64,000 bases of DNA from Sipunculus nudus (GCA_026874595.1 CM049311.1:21568676-21632675); one strand, 5' to 3'. Shown: positions 23,073 through 36,829, counted from the first letter of the stretch. The notes: generated from the letters alone by a model not told the origin. Made by a program: numbers and translations.

Positions 23073-23074
<2 letters not shown>

Positions 23075-25012
23075 TCGTGCACGCATAGAGATTACACACG
23101 AAACAAGATGTAAGCAACTTTCATTGTAAAAATACCCTTGAGACATTAATTAACGGTGCCGGCAAAGTTGTTTTCGCAGTTTGCTGTCCACCAAAAGGCC
23201 TTGCAGGCAGCAACCAAAGTACGCTTCAGATACGCCGTTTCTTTGTAAATTTATATGCTTACTTGGTAAACACATAAACAGCGTAATGGAGCTTGTTTGC
23301 GCGGACTGTAGGGTTATCTTTAGAACTCCAAGACGTCTTCAAACGAAGTTCATCCCGCTATTTCAGTCGTTTCAAACTGTCTATGTTTACAATTATTTTT
23401 CCGAACACGCTGTGACCTTTTGTTCAACGCAGACTTTCCAACACTGTGACCTCTCCTCTGAATGTCTAATGAAAAGAGATTGACAAAATGTTTTTTTTTT
23501 TTTGTACTTGTTTTAAGACTGATATTGGCTTTTGTGACCTTTTAACCAGGAGTTCCGAATGTTTATAGGTTTTAAAATAGTGACCCACAGATGTAATCAA
23601 GTTTTTGTGTTTATGATAGAAATTAATTCCCCTCTCTCTCTCTTTCTCTCTCTTTCTCATGCAACAAAGCTTAATGCATTATTTGCTCGAAAATTGAATT
23701 CACGCAATATGCACTTAATATTTTACCTATAGACATGAAGCGAAGTTAGAGAGTAGTTTCGCAGGCTAGTTTCCTTTTGATATTTCAGCATTAAAATTTA
23801 ATTTGCTGTTTCATTGTGACAGGATCAAGACTGTTAATGTGCTAGCTTGCAAGTAAAATGATCAAACAAAGTGCTAGCCACTCACCACAAACTAAATAAG
23901 CCTCAATATTGTGGCATTTTATAGGGTTTTCTGAAGTGGCAGCCACAGTTTTACACACGGCGATTTAGTGAGCCGTTCTGGCGTCTATTTTAGGAATAAT
24001 GAACGAGGCAAACTTGTTTAACGTGACTGCCGGTGCACCTTCAAACTTTTAGTTCTGGTCAAGCAAACGTAATCTAAATCTCATTATATCACTATATAAC
24101 ATAATTGCCTATGAAAAAAATATTTATATAAATTTTACATAAAATGACCCCAATTCCTGGAGGAAATTTTTATCTATTTTTCGACTAAAAACATGAGGTT
24201 GTGTGATTTGTTCGAAAACTATTGGCACATCTATGAGCACTGTCAACTCGGAAGTGACGTCACACACAGGGAAATCCCTGTGACTATATCTCAGTAAAAG
24301 CACAGTATTTCTGCCTCTGTCCCAAATTTTCAAGAGAGAATAAAACAACATGCATTACTAGATCTTAGTTGTTGATAAAATTCAGTCCATGATGTCACAT
24401 GTGTACCAGCCAATCAAATCAGGGCAAAGTCTGGGATCTGGATGAAAACCTCCAATCACACAACAAACGCGAATGGAATAGGTTTACCTAACCTCCTATA
24501 CCTAATGTTAGGCAATGCCGGGAGGGCATCGAGAATTTGACCAATCAAATTAAGCCATATAAACGGGTCCTGTGTCTGGTTCACACGTGTTCATGATAAT
24601 GCCGCGCGTAGACAGTGCATTGTTTACAATTTCGTTGTTGGCACTTTGATTACTGCCCGAACATATGCATGCTTGTTTATTATTCATGAAATAGACAACC
24701 GAGCGGCTCCCTGAAAGTGGCTGACACAGACTTGGTAGTATGAAGATGAAAGCATGTGTCTTGACTAAGAAGCTTAAATGATATATTTATAATGTCTTAT
24801 TTCAGGAATGAAAAACGGAAACAAAATAAAAATAGGAAAAATTTTGTTTTATATAACAGAAACTTTCCAAAGGACCATTTCGCCTGAAAGGATATTACAT
24901 ACAGACATTGGTAAAACCAAAAATGAATTTGTCTGTGTGAGATTTATCTGTTTTATAGTGTTACATGTAACTGTTTTTTATGCGCAGGGTTTGGCGTAAG
25001 CATTCTGTTTCG

Positions 25013-25684
25013 TGTTAAACAAGCCCTCGGCGTTGCTATGGTACCGTACTGGTTGAACCCTCGAAGAGAGTAAAGACAGAGCGCTCGTTCTAGTCTTGAA
25101 TTTTTAGGTCTATTCGTGCGCTCTGGGCGCGTGTGTATTGTTGTGTTCTTTGGATTGTTCGAGAATAGAAGTTTCTGGGCTTGGGATGAAAAAGCTATAA
25201 ATGGGGGCTGTGAGCCGGCAGAGAGAGTGAGAAAAAAATTCCAGCGGACACGAAAGAGTGTTAGTTAGTTTTGGGAATAATAGAACTTATAGATATTCCT
25301 CGAAATTTGTAACAGATTTTATACAGTCATTTATACAGTTTGCCTATGGGATGATTTCCAGAACTTCACTTTTGGATTACAACAGATTGATTTCGGTATT
25401 GAATCGGACTAGTCTCTGAGGAGATTTGCATGAACTGTTCATCTTGAATATATTCATGTTAAATTGTTCTTGTAGAGGTGTGACAGTGGTGGTATCCAGA
25501 TATCAAAGCCTAGGATCCGGACACTCTGGTACTGTACACTTTATTTGTTATACTGTGTAATTGTATTGACTTTGTGTATTGTAATGTTAGGATTGTTTAA
25601 GAATAGATTATAATTATTAGTTTCCAAAAAACTACTGACTTCTTTATTCATTCCCCCAGACATTTAACGCTGCCTAGTGTTACA
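25013..25684 (+). repeat. Possible solo LTR
   Basis: The segment begins TGTTAAAC and ends GTGTTACA, so it has TG...CA-type ends. It holds a TATA-like TATAAAT at 25196-25202 with a G/A-rich transcribed-leader-like stretch behind it. U5-like A/T-rich sequence precedes the end. No coding frame, no primer-binding site directly after the end, and no matching 5-bp flanks (TTTCG left, GAATT right). It could instead be a promoter and untranslated leader of an unrecognised gene. Confidence 0.25.
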
Positions 25685-26176
25685 GAATTTGATTTTTTTT
25701 TACTCCGTACCAAAATTCATGCTCGTCACGAATACGTGATCTGTTGTTATTAGGTTCAGTCACAACTGTCAGAAGACCATGGCAGAATGTTTTTTGTGAT
25801 GAGGTTTCATAGAGAAAAAAAAAATAAAAAAAGTCTGAGGAATTGACAAATCTTCTAATTTAAAAAAAAAATTTGAATTTTTATGGGAACTTATTTAGTG
25901 ATTATGTATCGCTATATTTATAATTGATAAAAGCAACGCTACCCCATTAACTAAATATCTTCAAATTTGATATTTTTTAATGAATAAAATGGAGGATATG
26001 GTTATGAAACCATACCAAATACCATCTATCATTGGATGACAGCAAGCTCTTAAAAATATAAAGATATTTAAAGGGTTTCGAGAATCTCCGCCCAGCCAGG
26101 ACTGAAAAAAAGATCGCAATTGCATAAGCACTAGCGCTCTTCTGAAAGCTAGAGCAAACAAGATCTCTTTAAAAAG

Positions 26177-26235
<59 letters not shown>

Positions 26236-27700
26236 AGCTTTGTTTGCATTTTTACATATCGTCACAGTAATTAGCTTGACTAATGTACGGTAAAAGAAAA
26301 CGACGTTTATGTAAACTGAAATCCCATATTCTTCAGATCACAAATTGCTATCATTACGTACCCGACCGGATGTAGAAAAGGTATTCAGTTTGCGGACGGC
26401 TGAGTCCCGCAACTTCCTGCGCGCCAAAGTGATCTGATTAAATCAGGAAATTCTGTTACGAGGTGTTTCTTGTGTCGTGTTCTCCAGGCATGTCCTACCT
26501 AACCAACCAGTTGAGCTGAAACCTGAAACTTCTACGTACACTAATAAACCTCCTAGTAACTGGCTATAAACCCAGTGATCGATTCTACATATGTAATTAA
26601 GAAATTAGTATTTTTCTTTGTGAGTGTTCTTTCTCAGATCCTTGTTCTGGACGAAATGTCGGGTATTTTCTGACAAGGATGCTTGGATAAATCATTTCAT
26701 ATAACACCTGGCTCTCCAGTAATGAAGGTAATATAACACGCTAGTAGCACGACTTTGGTATGACAGACTCTTATGGTTACTAGAACTCACTGGCTCGGAT
26801 TTATATTTCTCGTGCGCACGAGACACGTGGGCATGCTTTTATACTGGACGTGACCTGCAGATTGCTATATTAATAAAAGGGTTAAAATTATCTCTGAAAA
26901 ATTAAACCATACATTTGAATACACAAATCGTTGGCGTCCGGGTATCTCTACGGTAGATTGTGTAGGATACACTAAAAATAAAGTTTGTCTCCGGGTTACG
27001 CGATAAAAATAGAGGGGACCGGGATAAATACAAACGACAAATTTCATTTCCGAATGGAGGGCTTCAGCTAACATAGCATTATAATGCATGTGCATGGGAT
27101 AATTATCGCGTGCGAACGTCATAAAATATTTTTTCTTCTATATGTGCCACGTTTGAATCTCTTTTTCATCATGCAGTAGCGGAGATTGAACCCATATCCT
27201 GATAACTGTATGATCAAATGTCCACACTACTGCTTACTAATCAGGCAGAGTCGTTTAAAATATTAAAACATCAATTTATCAATCAAAAAAAGGATAAGAG
27301 AATTTTTTTCTTAATATCAAATAATTCTAGTAAACCAATCCTTCCACGCATAACATTTACATCCGATGTCGAAGGTCTGGACTACTTCTCGGACTTACAG
27401 GGCAGGACTCGAGAAAACAAGCCCAAACCAACTCGAATTCATTAGAGAAAATATAAAAAAGAGGCTACGTTGGGACTGGAAAACATACCATGAATACATA
27501 AGTATGAACCACTGACTGAATATTACATAAATAAATACATGAACATTCGGACCATAGTAATTTTTTTCTTAATATGGTCAGTATGGAATATCCTGGAATG
27601 TCTAAATATTAGGGATCCCAGGGTAAAATGTAATTAAGTAAATCAATAGCTAACATATAAATGCACATAAGTATTAAAAAATACCCATTATGCTTTTTAA
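25685..27700. other. non-coding
   Basis: A (TA)n tract occupies about 26179-26231. Nothing else recognised; the open frames at 25961-26161 and 26865-27122 lack motifs. Confidence 0.4.
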
Positions 27701-27709
27701 TACAAATAT

Positions 27710-27870
27710 CTGTTGTTTGGCTCGGGCTCGGGCTTGGACTCGGTGTCTTAAAAAAATTGGACTCGAAGAAGGTGGACTTGGACTCAAACGTCAAAACCTC
27801 AGTCTTTGACTTTGACTTGTACTTGGACTCGGATAGTGTATGTGTACTCGACTTGAACACTGGGCATTAA
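27710..27870 (+). repeat. GACTCG/GACTTG-rich repeat, copy 1
   Basis: The stretch is built from loosely periodic hexamers GACTCG, GACTTG and GACTTT (for instance TTGGACTCGG near 27735 and TCTTTGACTTTGACTTG near 27802). Both strands stay open across it because of the hexamer bias, so the frames 27609-27860 and 27661-27870 are artefacts. Related patches occur at about 36830-36905 and 37130-37245, and in reverse orientation at about 47870-48260. Confidence 0.65.
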
Positions 27871-30173
27871 TTACCTTGAACACTATACAAATGTTGTTGA
27901 CGGAAGGCACTGTGTATTCCTGCCGCAGCCTTTGGTCATTCCGGCGGAGTTAGCGAACACGCTGTGAGAATCGATCGTATTACCATCGCTGATAGGCCTG
28001 GACCCAGTTCATTGTAGAATTCACCCCACAGCATACGAAAGGACTATAAACTTCCCCCCGGGCATCTACAGACCCTGCCGAGAGGCTGCATGGCTGTCTA
28101 ATACGGCTTGAATGCCTCTTGCTTCAATCTCCTCCATCACAGTATTATGTCTGGACAAATCGTGCTCCTTCTTAATTTAACTGAAACATATATTTTACCT
28201 GTACGGCTAACTTAGCCATTACCGTGGTTTTAATGGTATTTTTGGTGAGACAAATACGACAACGTGAAACTTTTACGAATAGAATATAGCCTGGTATAAT
28301 AAATGAATATATGAATATACAATATGACATATACATGGAAGTGTGAAACTATTACATATTCATAATCATTTTTTTATGTTTTCTTTATTATGTTTTTTTT
28401 TTCAATCCATTTTCACACGATTACATTAAAACAACGCCTAGCAACGAAGATTAATAAATATAAATATAACCACTATGATATCAATATAATAATAAGCATC
28501 ATCATCAGCTTCATTATCATCATCATCAGCAGCAGCAGCAGATAAGATTCTTTTATCTTTCGAAATATATTTCTGTCATCCACTTTGTAGTTTCTATATT
28601 TTAGTAATGCATCCCATATTGAAAAAAAAATAAGAAACTGTATATAAATGTTGCGTGAAGTGCCTCTTTGATTCCTCATAAATTCTTGTTAAGTATGTTG
28701 TTAAATTTGAAAACAAAGTGTTGAAAAGTGAACAAAAACTACTTAATTTATCCATATGTAATATTTGGTGAGGTTGGAGAAAATAATGATTTTACGGGGT
28801 TTTCTTTTCCGAAGAGAGATTTTGTCCAAGGGTGTCCTATGTCAACGCTCCCGTAAATTATCCCCCTCACGTTTTCTCAGCAAACAAAGCCCATGTAAAT
28901 GACAATGAATTTTTAACAGATTCCTATCCCACATTTCCTTATCTGAACGACATATTGCGAAAAATTAACCCCATGAATTAAGATTTCAACATCGTAGCCA
29001 GTTGATTGCGGACGCGTGATCACACATAGATAAATATGTAGCCAGGAAATTAGAACATGTCTTCCACACGCCCAGCTTGTCCAGGTGACACAGACTGTCA
29101 GTCTTCATAAACTCTACCCGAGGTTTACGCTTGTCACGCTTGTGGTCCAAGTGAGTACATATACAGGACCGACCCCGGAGACTCACGTCGTATGGCAGCA
29201 GGATGCAGGATTTAACGAGCGAGCCATAAGCTATATGTTAAGGCTTAACGTTAAGCCCTTACTTTAAGGGGTAGTCGCTGGTTTGTTTAGTGGAAAATAA
29301 TATAGGTATGGGCCCTCACGTTTTTAGTGGGGGTGGCATAGAACCATTTGCCCACTCACCTTTCAGGGAATAATACGCATTATTTTTTTACTTTCAGGAT
29401 AATTTTGTCAACCAGTTTATAGTTTTGTCATATTTTACACTATATCATTTAATTGATACAACTGAAAGAATCGAGACAATTTAGGCCCTCACATGTGTGC
29501 CATGTCAGTTGCGTATTTGAATTGCTATAAATGTTAGTCCATGTTTTTGAATGTTTAAATCAAAGTTAAGTTATGAATAATATAGGGCTGAACGTTGAGC
29601 AAAATTATTTTTTGTTTTATGAAAAATATTGTATTTAATGTTATATTTCTTAATACGTGGAGGGATGGAATTAATGAAATTGTGGGAGAGGATTGTCCTG
29701 TGTGTCAAGGGGCGGGGGGGGGGGGGGGGGGGGACGGGGGCCGTCTGGCGATTTTGAACGGGTGTCCTTATTTCTGGGAGGAGGCGGGCTTCTGTCGGTA
29801 GGCCTTCTCCGTTCCCCCTTACCTATTCTAAACAAGACATGTGAATAGAATTTAAAAGAGTTTCGTGGGGATATAATTATACTAGAATCCTGTGCAGTAA
29901 AGGGAAGGTCATTTCCTGCATGATATGATTGCTAGGAGTAACCCCAGACAGACAAAAACACACATAAGAACTCACACAGAGCTGACATTAAAACGATGAA
30001 GAAATCATCTATAAAATTATAGATCTAGCGAGTTTCATTCCAGAAAAGAAGTTAAAAAAGTCAGCAAATCGATATTTTACGTCAGAAATGTCAGCTCCGA
30101 TAAAGTATAATAGCAATGTACCCATAATTTTGACATGAAACCTGTGACGTCCAGGTTTTAGTGTGTACGTAAA
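27871..30173. other. non-coding, simple sequence
   Basis: A (CAT)n/(CAG)n tract is at about 28497-28541. A G-run of over 20 with one C and one A interruption lies at about 29711-29738. The rest shows no gene or repeat I can define. Confidence 0.4.
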
Positions 30174-30220
30174 ATGGCAGCTCCCAAGAGGGGTTTCAAG
30201 AAACTGGAAGAAATAAACCT

Positions 30221-32298
30221 GTAAGGGTTCGGTAAGGGCGCGAGGATGCGATAAGAAGTACTAGGGAGACAGCGTCAAAGCGAGGATCCACCTGCACAGT
30301 GAGTTTGGTGACAAGGGGACGTGGGATCGGCAAAGTTTGAAGCGGAAGAACACATTTTAGACCACGAACAAATCCTTAATTTATAGTAGAATACAAATAG
30401 ATTATATCAGGCTTGTATTATATCTTAGGGTATATAAGATAATAGTAGAGGACATGTAAAGAAGATACGGAAAAATAGCAACGTTATGCCTTCGTTTCTG
30501 ATCGATACGACGCATTTTCGTGAAGTCGTTGACTGTTTTTGTCCAAAAGGACTCAATGTAGGCCTATGCCTTTAACCTTCATCTACCTACGCGTAGTCCC
30601 TACCTACGTGTACCTAGGTCTGTCTTCCGTGTTAAACATTGTGAGTGTCAGTCACCCTCTGTATAGATCAGAGTTTCAAATATGCCTACACATAATGATA
30701 ACTAAAATCCCTGGAATTTATACATGTGTCACGAGATTAAATGCAACATAAAGCGGATGTGGATAATAGAGTGACCGCCCTTGTGATGGTGGTCAAAGCA
30801 CGGGTTGAAGGATATAGCAGCAGAACCCCTGTACTAAACATAGGACAGCAAATATCATGAAAACGCTAGAGTTAAGCCTCAAAATTCGGACTAAAGGTGC
30901 TGTCAACGTCTAGAAAAACACAGTCTACGCAAAAAAGAAAGTAAAGAATAAAATATTTTTTATTTTATTTTCAGTAGGAAATTGCGAATTCGGAGCTAAA
31001 GCCGCTCGAAGTTTCCTTCAATAAATTAAAAAAAAAAATTCAATAAAATCTTAATAAATATATAAAAAAATTGTAAAATTATCGAAACATATAATTAATA
31101 TAGGGGCGGGGGAGAATTGCACGCAGGCACTGATTTTTTTTATCAAAGTGTCTGAGATGCATACTATTTTAGGCCTAGTCGCCTTATCATCATGGCCTTA
31201 GTCGTCTGAGCATCATTGAAATCAGAATAAGATGAACGAATGTTCAATTTCATGCTTCATGCGCGGAAATGAAGGGCTCCTTATATGTAACACACCAAAA
31301 ACAAGACCTTAACGTCCGTCGCCTAGACTGACATCCCTAGAGTGGTTACGAATTAGCATTATCTTAAAGCAACCGGCGTCATCATTATGGCAACGTTTCA
31401 CGCTCCGAGATACAGGAGGAATTTAAAGCTCATCTGCGTCTACCTCCTGTCGATCTTGCGATGCTAGTCCGATTGATCTTTGCCTAGACACAAATGAGGC
31501 CTTTGATATGGGATTTTTAATTAAGAGGTTCTCCCCATGTAGAGTGATTATTGACAGCCTTGTGAACAGCCCAGGGGATGGTAAGAGCCTTTTATATAAA
31601 ATAATAAATTGGACTTGAATATATCTAAGAGAGGAGCGACAAAGAGATATTCTGAATCAATTGGTAAACAGGTGAGACGTTTGGAGACTAAAATACTCTT
31701 CAGTGAACAATCTGACCAAAAAAAAAAAACCCTAGAATTGCGGCATAATTGATTAGTTTTTTTTTTGCTCTAATTCCTTGAACTTAATTCAATAAGGCAG
31801 AGTTCTGAAATAACGTCAGACACGGTAACGGCAGATTTAACTGTGTCTCGAAGTCGGGTGAAACCCGAGTTAAGGTCTTTGTATCATCTAAAAATAAAAA
31901 AAATGTTCATATTTCAGAAAATGAATGAATTAATTTGTCAATGTTATACCAACCTTGTCACATAAGGTGTTTAGTGACACTTTAATTCATTGTCATGAAA
32001 AAGTAGCATTTTACTTGATTTGTCAATCCGTGTATGTCCAGAGAATCCCCACATCCTGCAATTACTGATTGGCCATCAAATGGAGTTAGAATCGATTGAC
32101 ATCATTGATAGTGACATTCAGTCCAAATCTTTAGAGATTGAGCACTGCTCATCTTGACAATCTGTTTCTTGACCTTTAATTAGCGCAAGCCGGGTAATCA
32201 GGTGACCTTATTTCTAACAGACCTATTAATTGATACTTATATAGTGTTTTGGTAATAAGTTTGACACTTAGGGACTTGACAGTTGGGATTAAAATCAC

Positions 32299-32371
<73 letters not shown>

Positions 32372-34728
32372 GATTAACAGTGATTTGAAGGGGAAAGAAC
32401 TAAATCAGAAAATAAAATGGATTCATGTGATACATCTTCCACTGCTGTTTACGGTCAATTAATCAACTGGGACAAAATTACTCTTCCCAAAACGTTCTTT
32501 TTATTTCTCAAATCCGTATTTCAATCAATTACACTATCTTTTTGAGGGAGGACCAACCATCAGGAACAGCTTTCCATATTGGCACGAATGTTTGAAAACA
32601 TATAATCTATTTTTTTCCTTTAAATATCTTATTTTTTAAAAAGCAGTTACAGGTAATACAAACGAAAACCGTTTGTTAAAATGTCCTGTTGAAGCGCAAA
32701 TCGGTCATCTGTGACTATCAATCTGGTCAAAGGTATTTTTAAATCAGATTTATAACGCCGATACAGCGATACATGGACAGGAAAAAAAAGATAAATCATC
32801 TTGTCGATTGCTTCGCCGTTTGGGGGAGCTTAGAGCGGTCAATTGTATATTACAAACTTATATGTTACATTCCAGATAGAATGCGGAAGTGACACAGCAT
32901 CACCCGCTTAGTTTGTCAAATGAATTAACATATATTACTGTAATGTAAAATTCATGCAATATCTAGTCCATAAAGCATTAAAAATGGCAATAATCAGCAG
33001 CTATTCGGCATATCTTGTAATTTTTATGGCAGAACTAAGGGGATCCCAAAACCTAGAAAATGCCAATTCCTACACGGACCTGTCATAATGTATGGGCTAT
33101 AGGATTACACTCCAGAAGTTTCCTGTAATTTTGGGGCTGGTCCCGCTACACCAACCGACACTTCCACTTGCCATATGATGCAAGCAAGCTCCAATCAATA
33201 CCTCTCGCGGTGGCCGAAAAAAGAGCCGTTTGAGGGCTCATAGGACAACGGCCCCAAGTCCCTCCACTGTTGAAACACTGATGTTTATTGGCTGGGTGCG
33301 ATACTGAATCAGATACTGCGTATCTCTATGGTCACTACGTTCCTGCCTTTTCGTCTGCTACGTCATAAAGACGGGAGTACAAAGGTATCATTTCCGTTTG
33401 ACGGAACCTCCGACCGATTCAAACGAACACCAGAGAACCAAGCAGAGCTGAAACTTGTCTCAACGTATCAAATTGACAAACCGTTGAGCAGTCTAGAAAA
33501 AAGATGCGGTCTTCTTTTTACCTTTAGAATTAAAATAAATACTAGAAAAATAAAACACTTAACTTCATGGAAGGTATGTATTGGGAAGGTGCGCGGACGT
33601 TAAAGCCAAATAATGGCATTCCGGCATACCTTTGGGAAGATTTCTAGCTATCAATTAATGCCAAATTATTGCTAACAATTTAAAACCCAAATTCAAAAAG
33701 GAAATTTACATAAACAAAATTACAGACATAAAAAAGACAAAAGACCAACAGATCTTAAGTTTAAAGTATCCAATTCCTTGCATTTAAAGTGATGTTTATT
33801 GATTTCGAATACTTATTTTGAAAGATTTTTCACCGAATGAATATACCAAAACATGTTAGGTGGATGATTATTCGCGGAACTTTTGTGTGCATGAATTACA
33901 TTTGGTAACCTTCTCATTGTTTCACAGCTTGCGTCTCTTCAGATCTTGATAGAAGATAATTCGACATGTATTCTCCAGTCTTTCAATTGGTTATAATTTC
34001 AACCCAATTTAAACGAAGAGAGATACCTGACCGAGAAGAATTGGATTCTTTGGAGACTTCTGAACCCATGAACACACGGCTGGGTTCGGAGCCTTTCTTA
34101 ATTCCCACTTCTGACGGTATACAACTTCGAGAGGTTTTACGTTTCACAATTTGGCCTGTCATCAAACAGCCCGTCTCGTACACTTATATACGTAATTTCA
34201 GTACAATCAAATCTTGTTTCCTGTCCCTGTAGGATCTTAAAACCAATCATCATTATACTACATGGTGACATTTAGAGCAGACTTGATCCAGCATTGTGTA
34301 AACTGTTCAAAATTATCGTCACCTGAGGTTATGCATTTACTAGTCGTGTCACACTACTAAAAACAGATGATAGTTTTTTTAACCTTTACTCATACTTTAT
34401 TCAGGGTTAATACTTTTTTTTAGCTCAGAATATCTTGCTGAAGCTGGTGAATCGGTCTTTACACGTTTACTTAAGAGTTTGAAACTGGGAAAGTCACCTT
34501 TTTTCATAATATTGCCATTTTCATTCGAAAAAATTAACGTGACCTCCATGTTTTACTTTTTTTTCCAGATAATTTATATTATTTTGAATTCTAAGATAGT
34601 TATACGGTGTTTCTCAAATTAAAATTTAAAAAAAAATCAGCTATATGTGTTGTATTTTATGAAACCATAAGGCCTGGACTTAACTAGGTATACCACTCTC
34701 ATTGACGCTTAACACGCCTGTGACTTAA
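30221..34728. other. non-coding
   Basis: A (TA)n tract occupies about 32301-32369. A plus-strand frame at 33966-34232 (88 codons, with a short hydrophilic PDREELDSLETSEP segment) is open but unrecognised and lacks clear splice context. Nothing else supported. Confidence 0.4.
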
Positions 34729-34733
34729 ATATA

Positions 34734-34939
34734 CCGGGGCGGATCCAGGATTCGGGGAAAGGAGGACCAACCCATGAGTTCGGAAAACGGGGGGGGGGGG
34801 GGGCAGCTGCAAAAATCGGTCTGAAACCCTTAAGAAAGGTTGCGACGGCTGGCAAAGAGTTTGTGTGTGTGTGTGTTTTTGGTGGGTTGGGGTGGGTGGA
34901 TGAGAGCCCCTGGCCATCCGCCATCCGGATCCGCTCCTG
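34734..34939. mobile_element. MITE, 5-bp TSD, copy 2
   Basis: Ends are CCGGGGCGGATCC on the left and, read inward on the other strand, CAGGAGCGGATCC on the right. A perfect direct repeat ATATA flanks it at 34729-34733 and 34940-34944. The interior has a G-run near 34790, GGTTGCGACGGCTGG near 34847 (comparable with GGTTGCGGTGGATG in copy 1 near 10480) and a (GT)n tract near 34862. The 206-bp element is non-coding, and frames crossing it on the minus strand are artefacts. Confidence 0.8.
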
Positions 34940-34944
34940 ATATA

Positions 34945-36143
34945 GGTATATGTGCAACAAACTCTTGTCGATTTCGAGGACACCTTTGTTAAGCAATAGA
35001 TATGGATCACCTACGTAACGTCTGCCAGACAGTCCTCGTGCCAGTCGATGCTGAAGGCGCCGCTTGTTTTCGACAAAAGGAAAGTACGATTGCACATAAT
35101 TAGCCAAATTATCGACCAAAGTATTCAAACGTGAAAGCCATCAAACAGTTACTTATCGAACAGCCATAGCTAATGTTAAGACAACAAAAACTAACGGTGC
35201 CAATTAAAACGATTAGGTTTCATTGCGTATCACATGGACTGGTGTATTATTCTTCTATATAGTACTTAGGTTTTTAATGTTTAACATGTAACTGCCAGGT
35301 CCAGTTCGATATTTAATTAGCGTTTTACACTTCGGTAGGGTATGGTGTTAGTCTGTCGGCCACCAGATTTGTAGACTTTTGTGTTCACAGGCAGTTCAAT
35401 AATGTGGAAGGTCTCCTGCAGTTCCTTTTGCACACGCCTCATAAGGCGTGGGTGGTACTATACTCGGGAGGAGCGAGGTCAACAGATGCAGGTAATGAAT
35501 AACCCAGATATTCACTTTTCCAGGAGACCTAAAGTGTAAAACACGCACGAGCAAACACATTTGTATGTGTTCATGTGGCTAATCCCTGTTGCTGCATGAC
35601 TAGAACAAATTTATCTGCGAAATTGCAATAAGATCAGCTTTTTGACATGTAACAATAAGATGAGGACGGATGATTGCGGGAGTTGAGGAAAAAAAAAGCC
35701 GAGTTGAGAAATAAATGCCTTTTGGTTGAGGATGTGCCTGTGTATGTGTCCTCATGACAAACGGCATAACTTTTGGGGAATAAAATGATGAACTTTAACC
35801 ACTGTTTTGCAGGCTTATAGATACTAAAGTTGTCTGGTTTTTAATTACGCTATACAAGGAGTTTCAGTCAGACCTATAAATCCAAAATGCACACGCACAC
35901 ACATAGACATACAGAGAATTACAGACATATTCCTAAGTAAGTGCATGTATAGATACAAGAAAATTGGCTGTTCGTATAAATGTTGGTGGCATTCGTTTGT
36001 AGACAGGAACAAGTCATTATCTGACATGAAATTAAAGAAATTTAAGTAAGTGTCAAATTATAATATTATTTAACAATTCATTTTGTATAAACTAAAGGAT
36101 ATCAAGTTGCGTGTTTTTATTCGAACCTATGCATAAAACAACG
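34945..36143. other. non-coding
   Basis: No gene recognised. Sequence around 35700-35830 vaguely resembles the dispersed-repeat relic at 5755-6050 but cannot be aligned convincingly. Confidence 0.35.
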
Positions 36144-36418
36144 GCTTCTGAGTCTCAGGGGTAGAAGACAGGATACAAAGCCGGGAGATCGTGAGTTCGA
36201 ATCTCAGCCGAGGCGGTGAGATTTTTCACGGTCGGCCCCCACCCAGGGTAAGCGCTCTGCAGGCTAAATGGGAAGGCCGTGCCATACGACCGTGTTTCAC
36301 TCACAAACGAGCGCGCCTTTCGGAGGTTCCTCAGTCGAATGATCCAGCAATGGTGACGATTACGCACCAAGGGCCCGCAGGCGCAGTAGTCGCCGGGCCT
36401 GGTTGACACCAGGATATA
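36144..36418 (+). mobile_element. tRNA-derived SINE-like element
   Basis: The head contains an A-box-like GAGTCTCAGGGGTAG at about 36150 and a B-box-like GAGTTCGAATCTC at about 36190. These are spaced as in a tRNA-type RNA polymerase III promoter. A GC-rich tRNA-unrelated body of about 200 bases follows, ending near GGTTGACACCAGGATATAAC. There is no anticodon-stem geometry for a functional tRNA, no CCA and no long A-tail, so it is an old or short-tailed SINE rather than a tRNA gene. Confidence 0.6.
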
Positions 36419-36519
36419 ACATGAGAGGAAGTGTATGATATTAACCTGTCACGAAGTCCGAAACCGGAATGGAATTCTGCAGATGTACATATACGTAGTA
36501 AAGTTAGCCTACAAAATCA

Positions 36520-36580
36520 GGGGGGGGGGGGGAAGGGGGGTTACCTCCATCCAAAAATAATCGGACCCCCCCCCCCCCCC
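36520..36580. repeat. G13 and C15 runs able to pair
   Basis: A G-run at about 36520-36532 is followed by a C-run at about 36566-36580, with around 30 bases between. The two could form a hairpin, and either alone is G4- or i-motif-prone. No coding content. Confidence 0.7.
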
Positions 36581-36829
36581 AAAAAAAAATAAAAAACCAA
36601 CTGCATATTTAAAAAAGGGTTATTGATGATGCAAGGAGTTATTTAAAAAGAATTAAAGGATTGAAATATAAGGAAGGGACTTATATATTACAGATATTAT
36701 ATAACCATTTTTTTTAAGTGAGGGGGTGTCAGATACAGGTCTCTTCATCGGATATCGGAATTTTGTATAAAACTACTAAAAAGGGAAATTACAGTAATGT
36801 AGGACGTGTCCACTTTTTTAGGGATTCAC

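Larger units (their letters stand above)
19161..25012. other. non-coding, A/T-rich with microsatellites
   Basis: No host gene recognised. It contains (TA)n at about 21189-21218, a long (TA)n with one TG interruption at about 22996-23072, and a (CT)n tract at about 23632-23658. A 55-bp-period duplication (ACTTCCTATAATTAATTTTG near 21300 and 21355) is also present. The open frame at 23181-23483 (100 codons) has no recognisable domain. A TGACGTCA palindrome is at 24255-24262. Confidence 0.4.

Noticed and set aside
33966-34232. 88-codon plus-strand frame with an acidic PDREELDSLETSEP stretch
   Set aside because: Looks mildly protein-like, but no homologue was recognised, a minus-strand frame is open over the same bases, and no exon borders are evident.
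34699-35128. Overlapping minus-strand frames of 103 and 139 codons
   Set aside because: They cross the second MITE copy and its G-run and (GT)n tract; no conserved domain.
36150-36225. Possible functional tRNA gene
   Set aside because: Polymerase III box-like sequences are present, but acceptor and anticodon stems cannot be formed convincingly and a long unrelated body follows; SINE-like is the better call.
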